From: CAIKMD01 sp963702925
GTDB taxonomy: Bacteria > Pseudomonadota > Alphaproteobacteria > ATCC43930 > CGMCC-115725
Assembly (NCBI GenBank): GCA_963702925.1
Contig: OY969771.1
Coordinates: 3,782,001 to 3,846,000 of the forward strand
Direction of reading: 5' to 3'
Length of the DNA: 64,000 nucleotides
Below, piece after piece: positions 15,953-24,972 of the stretch (position 1 is its first letter; each line of letters starts with the position of its first letter). The translations under genes and the position numbers were made by a program. The notes under the pieces were generated by a model. It worked only from the letters and a program-made list of their open reading frames with translations. It did not search any database and was not told the DNA's origin.

Positions 15953-16193
15953 CCCAACAATGAATCACATCCGATTCATCCGACTCAACAACTTTCTGGA
16001 TCGGCTCTAAAGCCATCTTCAGTCGCAACAACAGAATGAATAGTAATAGTCCAAGCGCGATGCCATTCTTTGCTATAATGTGAATTATATCACCATCAGC
16101 GGAGTGCGCGGCAAAAAAACCAGTTAGCCCGCCGATGATACCAGCGATCACCGCAGCCGATATCCCGAGGTTTGCGCTCTGATAGAAATTCAT
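15861..16193 (-). CDS. Small two-helix membrane protein with 3' end replaced by IS
   Basis: The native part is about 78 residues (16193 to about 15955): two hydrophobic segments, ISAAVIAGIIGGLTGFFAA and NGIALGLLLFILLLRL, then KMALEPIQKVVESDESDVIH. Originally it ended two codons later (CS-stop at the bases now numbered 15080-15088); the IS gives it a 30-residue chimeric tail ending at 15861. Function is unknown. It formed an operon with the membrane protein now at 14634-15089. Confidence 0.55.
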   Translation of the reverse strand: MNFYQSANLGISAAVIAGIIGGLTGFFAAHSADGDIIHIIAKNGIALGLLLFILLLRLKMALEPIQKVVESDESDVIHCWAPEFLPRGARCGSLSTAAPPIGAACVTQAI

Positions 16194-16554
16194 TTTGAAT
16201 CTCCTGGCAAGCTATTGTGAGTGGCCCGTAGATGACCTGGCTAGCCATCTATAATCATCTCATGAAGCCAAGAATACTGTTGGCGTTTCTGCGATCTCCA
16301 GCGACAATTAAAGAATACTCGTCTTTCGGGCGAAACGACATACTACGATGCCGAATGGAAACGTCCTTCTTTCTCGTGGAAAAAAAAGTGCGCTCGCTCG
16401 TACAGGGGCGCGGCATCACTAAGGCTGTGCCGTAGTAGGGCGTCACCAAGACAGTGATCGCTTCTGCACTTGTCCTGGCGCGGCAACACCCGTCTGCTAT
16501 CCTCCCCGAACATTCGAGCGCTTGTCCGTTGATATGGCTTGAGGGAGATCGTCG
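16194..16554. other. Intergenic stretch, nothing recognised
   Basis: About 360 bases separate the interrupted membrane gene from the carbonic anhydrase gene. Short frames exist on both strands here, but none has an SD, family resemblance or consistent codon use. The AT-richer composition of the acquired segment fades out near 16450. Confidence 0.4.
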
Positions 16555-17304
16555 ATGTCCGCGCACCGCGAAACCGGCCTGTGCTCAGGCCTTCCCGGCC
16601 GCCGCCGCTTTCTCGGCGCCGCCGGCGCGATTTCGGCCTTGGCGTTCATCGGCACGGGAATGCTTGGCCGCATCGCCTATGCCGACGCGCTCACCAAGGC
16701 GCAACGCGACGCGCTGAGCCCGGACGACATTCTGGCGCTGATGAAAAAAGGCAATCAGCGCTTTTATACCGGCAAGCCCGAGCCGCATGATTTCCTGGCG
16801 CAGCAACGCGCCAGCGCCAAGGGCCAATATCCCGCCGCGGTTTTGCTGTCTTGCATCGATTCGCGCGCCTCGGCCGAGACGATCATGGATCTGCGCATCG
16901 GCGACGTCTTCAACAGCCGCGTGGCGGGCAATGTCGAAAATCCCGACATACTCGGCAGCATGGAATTCGCGTGCAAGCTGTCGGGCGCCAAGCTGGTGCT
17001 GGTGATGGGCCACACATCCTGCGGCGCGATCAAAGGCGCGATCGACAATGCCGCGCTCGGCAATCTCACCGGCTTGCTGGAAAAGATCAAACCCGCGATC
17101 ACGGCGACCGACTATGTCGGCGATAGAACCGCGAAGAATTATGCCTTCGTCGATGCGGTCGCGCGCAAGAATGTCGAACTCACCATCGCCAATATCCGCC
17201 GCGACAGTGCGGTGCTCGCCGGGATGGAGGCGCAGGGCGCGGTGAAGATCGCCGGCGCCATGTACAATCTCGGCACCGGCATCGTCGATTTCTTTCCGAC
17301 CTGA
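16555..17304 (+). CDS. Periplasmic beta-carbonic anhydrase with Tat signal
   Basis: A 249-residue protein. The twin-arginine signal PGRRRFLGAAGAISALAFIG is followed by a cleavage region near RIAYADA (about residue 46). Zinc ligands are visible: SCIDSR (Cys and Asp), and GHTSCG (His and Cys), the beta-class set, with the Asp-Arg dyad intact. It should interconvert CO2 and bicarbonate, in the periplasm if the Tat signal acts as read. SD GAGGGAG precedes the ATG. No sulfate permease or CO2-fixation genes adjoin, so the role is probably pH or inorganic-carbon balance. Confidence 0.9.
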   Translation: MSAHRETGLCSGLPGRRRFLGAAGAISALAFIGTGMLGRIAYADALTKAQRDALSPDDILALMKKGNQRFYTGKPEPHDFLAQQRASAKGQYPAAVLLSCIDSRASAETIMDLRIGDVFNSRVAGNVENPDILGSMEFACKLSGAKLVLVMGHTSCGAIKGAIDNAALGNLTGLLEKIKPAITATDYVGDRTAKNYAFVDAVARKNVELTIANIRRDSAVLAGMEAQGAVKIAGAMYNLGTGIVDFFPT

Positions 17305-17506
17305 TCGCGCCGCGAGCGCGATGGCCCGCTTGCCGCACTGATCGTTTATGCTGTGCCTTCAGTCGCGTTTCGGGCGGTGTTGACCCAACCGGGACTGAGG
17401 AAAGTCGTGCTCAGCCTTGCCTGCAACACCTGCGCCATAGGCCGGATCGGCCTTGTGGCGATGGCCGATATGGCGTATTTGGCTTTCCATCAGAAGGGGG
17501 AAACGC

Positions 17507-18181
17507 ATGAAGCTTTACACCTATCTCGGTTCGCCGGTTTGCCGTCCGATCATGATGTTCATCGCCGACCACGGGATGAAAGTGGAACAGCAAGTCGTCG
17601 ATCTCATGGCGGGAGAGCAGTACCAGCCCGCATTCGCCGCCATCAATCCGAACAATGCCGTTCCGGTTCTGGAGGATGGTGCGTTCCGCCTCACGGAATG
17701 CTCGGCGATCCTGAAATACTTGGCCGATGTCATCGATTCGCCCACCTATCCGAAGCCATTGCAGGCCCGGGCGCGGGTCAACAGCGCAATGGACTGGGTC
17801 AATACCGGCTTCTACCGGGCATTTGGTTACAATCTCTGCTACCCGCAGGTTCTTCCCCACGTGAAATGGCCGGACCCGACGGCCCAATCGCTGACATTGG
17901 CCGCGGGGCAGGCCAATTCGCGAAAGCTGCTCGGCGTCATGAACGAGCATATGTTGGGCGCAAGCAATCCCTGGCTGTGCGGGGACAATCTGAGCATCGC
18001 TGACTATTTCGCTTCCGGCATTGTCTCGCTCGCCGAGTTGACCAATTGCGATTTCTCCGCTTGGCCCAATGTACAGCGTTGGTACGATCGGATGCGGGCT
18101 CTGCCGAACTGGCAAACCGCCAATGCGGCGCTTTACGCCTGGGCAAATTTCACCAAGGGCCAGGACTACGTGCGCGTGTAA
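17507..18181 (+). CDS. Glutathione S-transferase family protein
   Basis: A 224-residue protein starting at the ATG at 17507 with AAGGGGGA just upstream. N-terminal domain MKLYTYLGSPVCRPIMMFI (Ser/Cys in the active-site turn), NPNNAVPVLEDGAFRLTECSAILKYLAD (glutathione site with cis-Pro). C-terminal domain contains LSIADYFASGIVSLAEL. The pattern is theta-like. It is only distantly similar to the GST at 7167. Substrate unknown. Confidence 0.88.
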   Translation: MKLYTYLGSPVCRPIMMFIADHGMKVEQQVVDLMAGEQYQPAFAAINPNNAVPVLEDGAFRLTECSAILKYLADVIDSPTYPKPLQARARVNSAMDWVNTGFYRAFGYNLCYPQVLPHVKWPDPTAQSLTLAAGQANSRKLLGVMNEHMLGASNPWLCGDNLSIADYFASGIVSLAELTNCDFSAWPNVQRWYDRMRALPNWQTANAALYAWANFTKGQDYVRV

Positions 18182-18383
18182 CGTCGAGCAACGAAACGAC
18201 GACACGCCCAATTCCGGGGCTCGTGAAAGCGCCTATGTCGCTCGTGGCACGTCGACGCATCGCCCCGACAATCAAAGAATGGCCGCCTGACGTCACGCCG
18301 ATATGAGTCCGGCTAAGCCGATGCGCTGGCCCGCGCGCCCTGCCGATCGTTTATGCTGTGCCTTTCGCTGACGGAGGCAATTT

Positions 18384-18965
18384 ATGGGCAAAGGCCGGCT
18401 TGAAGCCTTCACCGACGGGGTGGTGGCGATCATCATCACCATCATGGTGCTGGAGATGAAAGTGCCGCAGGGCGCGGATGTCGCTTCGCTGCAGGCGAGC
18501 GTCCCGGTCTTTCTCGCCTATGTGCTGAGCTATGTGAATGTCGGCATCTTCTGGAACAACCATCACCACATGCTGCACGCGACCGAGCGCATCGACGGCA
18601 GCGTGCTTTGGGCCAATCTTTTTCTGTTGTTCTGGTTGTCGCTGGTGCCCTTCGTCATCCGCTGGATCGACACGGTTGGCATCACCGCTCTGCCGACCGC
18701 GGCTTATGGCGTCGTGCTGGCGATGGCGGCGATCGGCTATTCCTGGCTGCAAACGGCGCTGGTCGGTTGCGGCGGCCAAAACCCCGTGCTCGAGGCCGCG
18801 ATCGGCGGCGACCTGAAAGGCAAGCTGTCGATCCTTTTCTATGTCGCCGCGATTCCCTTGGCCTTCGTCAGCCCGTGGATCGCGATCGCGCTCTATATCA
18901 CGGTGGCGGTGATCTGGTTCGTGCCCGACCGGCGCATCGAAACCGTCGCCAAACGCAAGCGCTGA
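18384..18965 (+). CDS. TMEM175-family (DUF1211) channel-like protein
   Basis: A 193-residue protein with six hydrophobic helices. Helix 1 begins RLEAFTDGVVAIIITIMVLEMKVP, the FSDG-type TMEM175 signature (here FTDG), and helix 3 has YVNVGIFWNNHHHMLHAT, also typical. Bacterial homologues form tetrameric, weakly K-selective channels. GGAGG precedes the ATG. No partner gene is evident. Confidence 0.88.
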   Translation: MGKGRLEAFTDGVVAIIITIMVLEMKVPQGADVASLQASVPVFLAYVLSYVNVGIFWNNHHHMLHATERIDGSVLWANLFLLFWLSLVPFVIRWIDTVGITALPTAAYGVVLAMAAIGYSWLQTALVGCGGQNPVLEAAIGGDLKGKLSILFYVAAIPLAFVSPWIAIALYITVAVIWFVPDRRIETVAKRKR

Positions 18966-18994
18966 CCGCCGGGTTGCGCCGGCCCACTTGCCGT

Positions 18995-19204
18995 TTATGC
19001 GCCCTTGCGGAACAGCATGGCGATCAGGGTCAATACCGTGCGGAAGGTCAACAGCGCAAATGCGCGGCGCAGCTCGCGCGGGCGCAGCATGGCCTTCATT
19101 GGCATCGCGCCCATGATCTTGCCTTCGATCAGCAGACCGTCGTCATGCGGCCTGACCGCGGTAACCTCGATCAGTTCGGTTTTCTCGGGCGTGTAGAGCT
19201 TCAT
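18995..19204 (-). CDS. Small protein with hydrophobic C-terminus, unknown
   Basis: A 69-residue protein from the ATG at 19204. An N-terminal beta-like half (KTELIEVTAVRPHDDGLLIEGKIMGAMPMKAMLRP) is followed by a hydrophobic tail (AFALLTFRTVLTLIAMLFRKGA) that may anchor it. It starts 5 bases after the end of the FAD oxidoreductase gene on the same strand, so it is very likely co-transcribed and possibly a partner subunit or membrane anchor. Confidence 0.6.
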   Translation of the reverse strand: MKLYTPEKTELIEVTAVRPHDDGLLIEGKIMGAMPMKAMLRPRELRRAFALLTFRTVLTLIAMLFRKGA

Positions 19205-19209
19205 GGCAA

Positions 19210-20787
19210 CTACCTCGTCAGACGGTCGAAATCGATGCCGAGATCGCTGCAAATCTTGACCGCCGTGGCGCGGCCGCCGCCGGTCACACCACCCGGCGGA
19301 TGCATGAAGGTGCCGGCGAGATAAAGGCGCGCGACGCCTGGCACCGCATATTGCGCCAGCTCCGCCGTCGGCCGGTGGCCGCCGAACTGGTGCAGATATT
19401 TGCCGACCCCGCCAACATCGGCACGCTGAAATGTCGGCGAATGGCGTTCGACATCGAGCGGCGAATCGAATTGATAGGCGACGATATTGGCATCGTCCAT
19501 ATTGGCGCAGTAATGCCGGTATTGAGCGAGCAGCCAATCGGCATAGTGGCGTTTGCGCGCGTCCCAGGCGGCGGACCCGCCGTCACGCAATTCCCAAGGA
19601 CCGAAGCCGAAGATGGTCAGCGCCGCTTTGCCCGGCGGCGCGCGAGAAGGATCGAATTGCGAATTCACATGCGCCGCCAGGATCGCATGGCTGCCGAGAT
19701 CGCCATAACGGAAATCATCGAAGACGCGGCGATAGGCTTCCAATTTGGCGGGCGCGAAATTCACGAGCGCCACCTTGCCGGCTTCCTCGCCGGCGAAATA
19801 GCGCGGCGGCGCGTTGAGCGCCAAATGCCCGGCCATGATGGAAAAGCTCGCCGTCGTCGTGGCCTTGGCGCGCGCCGCGATTTGGGCGTCGAGACCGTCG
19901 ACATGGCGATCGAGGAGCCAGGGGTGGATCTGGGCGATCACGGCGGTTTTCGCCGCGATGGTCTCGCCGCTTTTTAAACGCACGCCGCTGGCTTGCCCGG
20001 CGCTGACAAGAACCTTCTCGACCTCGGCGTTGTTGCGCAGCTCGGCACCAAACGCCGTGAGGCAACGGATCAGCGCGTCCACAAGCGCGCTGCTGCCGCC
20101 GACCGGCACGCCCGAGGGATAAGTATGCACGAAGCCCGGCATGGTATAGAGCGCCAGGCCGGTGCCTTTCTCCTCGGGCGCGATCAGCAGCTCGTTGGCG
20201 AATTTGAGGAGATGAATCTTCACCTTCTCGTTCTCGAACCATTCCGTGACGAGATCGAGCAGACTTTTCTGTGCCGCATGCATGATCTCGCGCCCTTCGG
20301 CGCTCTGATCGAGCAGCGCCCAGAACGGACCTTGGGGCACGGGCGGCACGAACATGCCGGCGGTGAGCAGCGGCAGGATCGCCTTGCTCTTATCCGCGAA
20401 TTTCCGATAGGCCTCGCCATCGCGCGGCGACAAGGCGGCGATCGCCGCGCAAGTGCGGTCGAGGTCCGCATAGCTGACCAGCGCGGTGTGATCGTCGAAG
20501 ATTGTCGAGAAAATGCCGTCCGGGTGCAGGTATTTGAGACCGTATTTCGACAGCAGGCCGAGCTCGTCGTTGAGAATGAGCGGGTTCGCCTGAATGATGA
20601 TGTGCGTCGCCGAATGCCAGTCGTGGCGAAAACCGGGGGCGACGCTTTCCGCGGTCACCACGCCGCCACCGAACCACGCGTTCTTTTCGAGCACCAGGAC
20701 CTTCTGGCCGGCCTTGGCAAGATAGGAAGCGGCGACCAATCCATTGTGGCCCGAGCCGATGACGACGACGTCGTAAGTGTTCGTCAC
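19210..20787 (-). CDS. Phytoene desaturase-like FAD-dependent oxidoreductase (PYROXD2/CrtI type)
   Basis: A 525-residue protein from the GTG at 20787, chosen because GGAGGA lies 6-7 bases upstream; the frame continues to 20826 without support. The N-terminal dinucleotide-binding motif is YDVVVIGSGHNGLVAASYLAKAG, followed by VLEKNAWFGGG. A C-terminal FAD-contact motif is LAGTFMHPPGGVTGGGRATA. It resembles the CrtI/PYROXD2 family, whose bacterial members act on carotenoid-like or unknown lipids. No other carotenoid genes are nearby. It is divergent from a MarR regulator with a palindrome between them. Confidence 0.85.
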   Translation of the reverse strand: MTNTYDVVVIGSGHNGLVAASYLAKAGQKVLVLEKNAWFGGGVVTAESVAPGFRHDWHSATHIIIQANPLILNDELGLLSKYGLKYLHPDGIFSTIFDDHTALVSYADLDRTCAAIAALSPRDGEAYRKFADKSKAILPLLTAGMFVPPVPQGPFWALLDQSAEGREIMHAAQKSLLDLVTEWFENEKVKIHLLKFANELLIAPEEKGTGLALYTMPGFVHTYPSGVPVGGSSALVDALIRCLTAFGAELRNNAEVEKVLVSAGQASGVRLKSGETIAAKTAVIAQIHPWLLDRHVDGLDAQIAARAKATTTASFSIMAGHLALNAPPRYFAGEEAGKVALVNFAPAKLEAYRRVFDDFRYGDLGSHAILAAHVNSQFDPSRAPPGKAALTIFGFGPWELRDGGSAAWDARKRHYADWLLAQYRHYCANMDDANIVAYQFDSPLDVERHSPTFQRADVGGVGKYLHQFGGHRPTAELAQYAVPGVARLYLAGTFMHPPGGVTGGGRATAVKICSDLGIDFDRLTR

Positions 20788-20829
20788 GATTTTCCTCCCG
20801 CGCGGATTGGGACGTTGCAGCGCCAATTA

Positions 20830-20844
20830 GTCAGGTAACCTGTC
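20830..20844. promoter_or_regulatory. Palindromic operator between oxidoreductase and MarR genes
   Basis: GTCAGGTAACCTGTC: arms CAGGT/ACCTG around a single central base, with one mismatch pair outside. It lies 43 bases upstream of the oxidoreductase start and 80 bases upstream of the MarR start, the usual place for a MarR dimer site controlling both. Confidence 0.6.
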
Positions 20845-20923
20845 TATCATAAGTCCATGTGCGCTGGCATTTCAAGCACAAGCTCGATATCATTGTTTTG
20901 AGTAACCGCGATCGACCGCCATC

Positions 20924-21499
20924 GTGCCGCAAAAGCGTAACGCGAAGAAACCCGTGAATTTTCCTGCCGAGACGCTGTGGCGCCGCGCCAATATGAGCCG
21001 GCTGCTCTTCAGTGCGGCATGGCTCTTTAACTCACGCATTCTCGATTACGTTCAGCGCCACGGCTTTCCGCTGCTGCGCATGGCGCATCTTCACGTGCCA
21101 CGCAATCTCGATCTCGAAGGCACGCGGCTGACCGAGTTGGCCCGGCGCGCGGAAATGTCGAAACAGGCGATCGGCGAGATCGTCGATCAGTGTGTCGCGA
21201 TGGGGCTTGTCGCGCGCGTGCCGGACGAATCCGACCGGCGCGCCAAGATTCTGGTGTTCACGCCGCGCGGCTTGCGTCTCATCGCGATCGTGCAGGCCGC
21301 GTTGTTGCTTGCGGAGCGCGAGATGCGCGCCGAGATCGGCGCGCGGCGCATGCGCGAGGTAATGGCGGCCTTGACGCAATATTCCGAAAATATTCTCCGG
21401 CAGCAAAAACGCGTGGGGAAACCGCGCGCCGGCACCGCCTTCAGCCAGCGGCGGGTCTTGCGGCGGCGCCGTCGCGGATTGCCGCTCCATAAGGCGTGA
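20924..21499 (+). CDS. MarR-family winged-helix regulator
   Basis: A 191-residue protein from the GTG at 20924; the ATG at 20993 (MSRLLFSAAW) is an alternative start. The winged helix-turn-helix is GTRLTELARRAEMSKQAIGEIVDQCVAMGLVARVPDESDRRAKILVFTPRG, with the wing tip DESDRR typical of MarR. The C-terminus ends in a basic low-complexity tail. Its divergent arrangement with the FAD oxidoreductase suggests it represses that gene in response to a small hydrophobic ligand. Confidence 0.85.
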   Translation: MPQKRNAKKPVNFPAETLWRRANMSRLLFSAAWLFNSRILDYVQRHGFPLLRMAHLHVPRNLDLEGTRLTELARRAEMSKQAIGEIVDQCVAMGLVARVPDESDRRAKILVFTPRGLRLIAIVQAALLLAEREMRAEIGARRMREVMAALTQYSENILRQQKRVGKPRAGTAFSQRRVLRRRRRGLPLHKA

Positions 21500-21631
21500 T
21501 CGGAGAAGGCGATTTATGTCGCAGGCGCTTGCGTCCCCGGCCGGCGCCCGCAAATATACGCCCGAAAATCGCTCAAACTGTTCAAAAAATCGCCAAACTG
21601 GAAAAATAGGCTCGGGGCTTCTGCACATAAA

Positions 21632-22936
21632 ATGATCAACAAGATTCGCGCGATTGCGCTTCTTTCTGCTGCCATTGCTTTGCTTGTCGTGACGGCGCCC
21701 GGGACCGCCCAGGCCGCGGAGGCGGTCAGCGCCGGCGACACGGCCTGGGTTCTGACGGCCTCGGCCTTGGTGCTGTTCATGACCTTGCCCGGCCTCGCGC
21801 TGTTTTACGGCGGGCTGGTGCGGTCGCGGAACCTGCTTTCGGTTCTGATGCATTGCTTCGTGATTTGCTGCGTCGTGTCGCTGTTATGGGCGACGATCGG
21901 CTACAGCCTCGTTTTCGCCGACGGCAATCCCTGGCTGGGCGGCATGGGCCAGGCCTTCCTCGCCGATATTCGCGATCCGATCGCCCATGACGGGCTGCCG
22001 CAAGCCGCCTTCATCCTCTTCCAGATGACTTTCGCCGTGATCACGCCGGCGCTGATCATCGGCGCCTTTCCCGAGCGGGTGAACTTCTCCTTCCTCATCC
22101 TCTTCACCGGGCTGTGGCTGCTCGTCGTCTATGTCCCCGTCGCGCATTGGGTGTGGGGCAAGGGCTGGCTCGCGCAAGGCGGGACGATCGATTTCGCCGG
22201 CGGCATCGTCGTGCACACGACGGCCGGCGTGTCCGCGCTCGTCGCCGCGCTGTTGATCGGCGCGCGCCGCGGCTTTCCCGAAAACCTCATGCCCCCGCAC
22301 AGCCCAGGCATGACGATGGCCGGCGCCGGCATGCTGTGGGTCGGCTGGTTCGGTTTCAACGGCGGCAGCGCGCTGGCCGCCAATGGCTCGGCCGCGATGG
22401 CCATTCTCGCAACCCATCTCGCTGCCTCGGCGGGCGCGCTCATGTGGATGACGCTCGAATGGGCGCGGGTCGAGAAGCCGACCTCGGTCGGGCTCGTCAC
22501 GGGTTGCGTCGCCGGTCTCGCGACGATTACGCCGGCTTCGGGCTATGTCGGGCCGATGGGCGCGGTGGCCATCGGCTTGCTTGGCGGCACGGTGTGTTTC
22601 TTTGCCACGGGCATCATCAAGAAATGGCTCGCGATCGACGATACGCTCGACGTCTTCGCCGTGCATGGCGTCGGCGGCATGCTCGGCTCGCTTCTGGTCG
22701 CGGTTTTCCTGCTGCCGAGCTTGGGCGGCGCCGGCTACGCGTCGGGCATGACGCTCTCGTCTCAATTCGTCGCGCAGCTTACGGGGATCGGCGTGGCCGC
22801 GCTGTGGTCCGCGGGTGCGACCGTCGTGCTCATCAAACTGCTCGGCCTTGTCTTGCCGGCGCGGGTCGGCGCCGAGCACGAACATGAAGGGCTCGATCTC
22901 TCGACGCATGGCGAGCGCGCCTATGATCACAGCTGA
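21632..22936 (+). CDS. amt: Ammonium transporter (Amt family)
   Basis: A 434-residue protein with an N-terminal cleavable leader (LLSAAIALLVVTAPGTAQAAEA), then the Amt core: LALFYGGLVRSRNLLSVLMH, PAHWVWG-type AHWVWGKGWL, GIVVHTTAGVSALVAAL (pore His region), GWFGFNGGSALAANGSA and DVFAVHGVGGMLGSLL (second pore His). The trimeric channel takes up NH4+/NH3. No glnK gene is adjacent, which is unusual for bacterial amt. The C-terminus GAEHEHEGLDLSTHGERAY is the conserved regulatory tail. Confidence 0.93.
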   Translation: MINKIRAIALLSAAIALLVVTAPGTAQAAEAVSAGDTAWVLTASALVLFMTLPGLALFYGGLVRSRNLLSVLMHCFVICCVVSLLWATIGYSLVFADGNPWLGGMGQAFLADIRDPIAHDGLPQAAFILFQMTFAVITPALIIGAFPERVNFSFLILFTGLWLLVVYVPVAHWVWGKGWLAQGGTIDFAGGIVVHTTAGVSALVAALLIGARRGFPENLMPPHSPGMTMAGAGMLWVGWFGFNGGSALAANGSAAMAILATHLAASAGALMWMTLEWARVEKPTSVGLVTGCVAGLATITPASGYVGPMGAVAIGLLGGTVCFFATGIIKKWLAIDDTLDVFAVHGVGGMLGSLLVAVFLLPSLGGAGYASGMTLSSQFVAQLTGIGVAALWSAGATVVLIKLLGLVLPARVGAEHEHEGLDLSTHGERAYDHS

Positions 22937-22983
22937 CCGGCGTTGCGCGCTCGCAGTGCGGCGGGATTAATCGGCTTGCTTGG

Positions 22984-24870
22984 TTACGGCACGGCGAAGG
23001 CTTCGGGCGCGGCGCCGGCAAGCCAAATCTCATACATCCGCCGATAAGCCGCTTCGATGTGGCGCGAGAAGCGCGCGGTATCGAAGAGCGGCGCGGTCGT
23101 GCGATTGCGCGCCAGGCGCGCGCGGATGCCGGCCAATTCGTCCGGCGCGCCGGCAAGGCGCCGCGCCAGCGCTTCGTATTCGGCCAGCGATTCCGTCACC
23201 AGCTCGGGCAATCCGACGGCGTGCAGCAAGCTGGCGCCGACCCTGCCGGCGAAGCTATCGCCGCGGCAGGTCACCGCCGGCACGCCCATCCACAACGCGT
23301 CGCTCATCGTCGTGTGCGCGCCATAGGGCAAGGTATCGAGCAGCAGATCGGCATGGCGATGGCGCGCCAAATGCTCGGCCAAGGGCAGCGGCTTGGCGAA
23401 GACCAGACGCTCGGGCGCGATGCCGCGCGCGCTGGCCTCGCGGCGCAGATGCGCAACCATCAGGTCGTTGCTGTGCAGCAGCCAGAGCGTGCTGCCTTGC
23501 TGCATTTGCAGCAGCCGTATCCACAGATCGAAAATCACCGGCGCGATCTTGCTCGGATTGTTGAAGCAGCAGAAGACGAAGCCGGCTTCCGGCAAGCCGC
23601 AATCCGAACGCGACGGGGTGGTGTCGGCGATGTCGCGCCGCGCATCATTGACCTGATAGGAATCGGGCAGATGAACCAGGCGCTCGGTGAAGAATTTTTG
23701 CCGGTCCGGCGGCACGACCACCGGGTCGACGATGATATAGTCCATGAACGGTGCGCCCATCGTGCCGGGATAGCCGAGGTAATTCACCTGCACCGGCGCG
23801 CGGCGTTGCGCCAGAATCTGCGGCCGCCCGTTTTGCGCGTAGCCGTTCAAATCCACCAGGATATGAAGGCCGTCGTCATGAATGCGGCGCGCCGCCGAAG
23901 CGGGCGACAAGCGATCGAGCGCGACGAATTCGTCGAAGGCGCGCGCGACACGCTGCCGGATCGCGCTGCCGTCATCGGCGGCGAGCGAATAACCCACGAC
24001 GTCGAAGCGCGCGCGGTCGTGACGCTCGAACAGCTCGGCGGCCAAATGCGCCGTCGCGTGGTTGCGAAAATCCGACGAGAGATAGCCGAGACGGATCTTC
24101 GCCGCCGGCACGCGGGCAGGCGCGGGGAAGCGCTGGCTCATGCGCAGCGCCTTGCCTTCCGCCACTTGGCGCGCGCAATGCAATTGCTCCGCTTCGCTCG
24201 CGGCGACGTGCAAAAAAGCGAAAGGCGGCACCAGCGCGGTTCCCTTCGCAACCTGATCGCGCAACAGCGCCTGATCCGCGGCGAAAGCCTGCCAGTCGCA
24301 AGCATAACGCCGATAGAGGGCGCGATTGACCGCGGCCGCGCTTAAGCTCGCATCAAGGGCGAGCGCCTGGCCGCAATAATCGATCGCGTCCGCCAACCGG
24401 CCCGCCGCGAAGGACGCCGAAGCCAAAGCGAACAGCGTCTCGGTGGAATCCGGGCGCTGCGCTAAGGCGTGGCGGTACTGGCCGATCGCGCCGGCGATGT
24501 TCCCTTGCTGCAACAGCGCGTTGCCCAGCCCGTAAGCGGCATCCCAGCGCTCGGGCGCGCGCGTCACGGCCTGCTCGAATGCGGCGGCGGCTTCGTCCCA
24601 TTGTTGCAGCTGCGCCAACGCCAAGCCGAGATTGGCATAGGCTCCGGGATCGTCTTGCCTTTGCGCGATGGCGCGGCGGAAATAATCGGCGCCTTGCGCC
24701 ATGTCGCCTTGGCCGCAAGCGATCAAGCCGAGCATGTGCAACAGCACGAAATCCGTCGGACGCAGAGCGAGGGCGCGCCTCAAAGTCGCCTTTGCCTCGC
24801 CGAGCCGGCCGTGTCCGATCTGCGCGCGCGCTTCGGCCAGCAGGCGGTCGACATCGGGGCTCTGGGTCAT
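22984..24870 (-). CDS. TPR-containing SPINDLY-type O-GlcNAc transferase
   Basis: About 628 residues from the ATG at 24870 (a TTG at 24897 extends the frame). The N-terminal third is tetratricopeptide repeats (LGLIACGQGDMAQGADYFRRAI, AYANLGLALAQLQQWDEAAAAFEQAV, AAYGLGNALLQQGNIAGAIGQYRHAL). The C-terminal GT41 domain has RLGYLSSDFRNHATAHL, PVQVNYLGYPGTMGAPFMDYIIVDP, FCCFNNPSKIAP and DTLPYGAHTTMSDALWMGVPAVT, the UDP-sugar site. Such enzymes put GlcNAc or fucose on Ser/Thr of cytosolic or surface proteins such as flagellins. No flagellin or adhesin gene is near. Confidence 0.9.
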   Translation of the reverse strand: MTQSPDVDRLLAEARAQIGHGRLGEAKATLRRALALRPTDFVLLHMLGLIACGQGDMAQGADYFRRAIAQRQDDPGAYANLGLALAQLQQWDEAAAAFEQAVTRAPERWDAAYGLGNALLQQGNIAGAIGQYRHALAQRPDSTETLFALASASFAAGRLADAIDYCGQALALDASLSAAAVNRALYRRYACDWQAFAADQALLRDQVAKGTALVPPFAFLHVAASEAEQLHCARQVAEGKALRMSQRFPAPARVPAAKIRLGYLSSDFRNHATAHLAAELFERHDRARFDVVGYSLAADDGSAIRQRVARAFDEFVALDRLSPASAARRIHDDGLHILVDLNGYAQNGRPQILAQRRAPVQVNYLGYPGTMGAPFMDYIIVDPVVVPPDRQKFFTERLVHLPDSYQVNDARRDIADTTPSRSDCGLPEAGFVFCCFNNPSKIAPVIFDLWIRLLQMQQGSTLWLLHSNDLMVAHLRREASARGIAPERLVFAKPLPLAEHLARHRHADLLLDTLPYGAHTTMSDALWMGVPAVTCRGDSFAGRVGASLLHAVGLPELVTESLAEYEALARRLAGAPDELAGIRARLARNRTTAPLFDTARFSRHIEAAYRRMYEIWLAGAAPEAFAVP

Positions 24871-24972
24871 TGCGTCATCGGCATGGCTCGATGACAAAGC
24901 CTAGCATCGGCGGACGGAACTTGCGATGCTGTGGCGGTGCAGGCGTGGTTTTGACCTTGGCTCGAAGGGAGC

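Noticed and set aside
16232..16566. Two opposing short frames between the IS region and the carbonic anhydrase
   Set aside because: No SD, no family features, and composition typical of non-coding sequence.
23059..24345. 428-codon plus-strand frame opposite the O-GlcNAc transferase
   Set aside because: Antisense shadow; no family features, while the minus-strand gene has full domain content.
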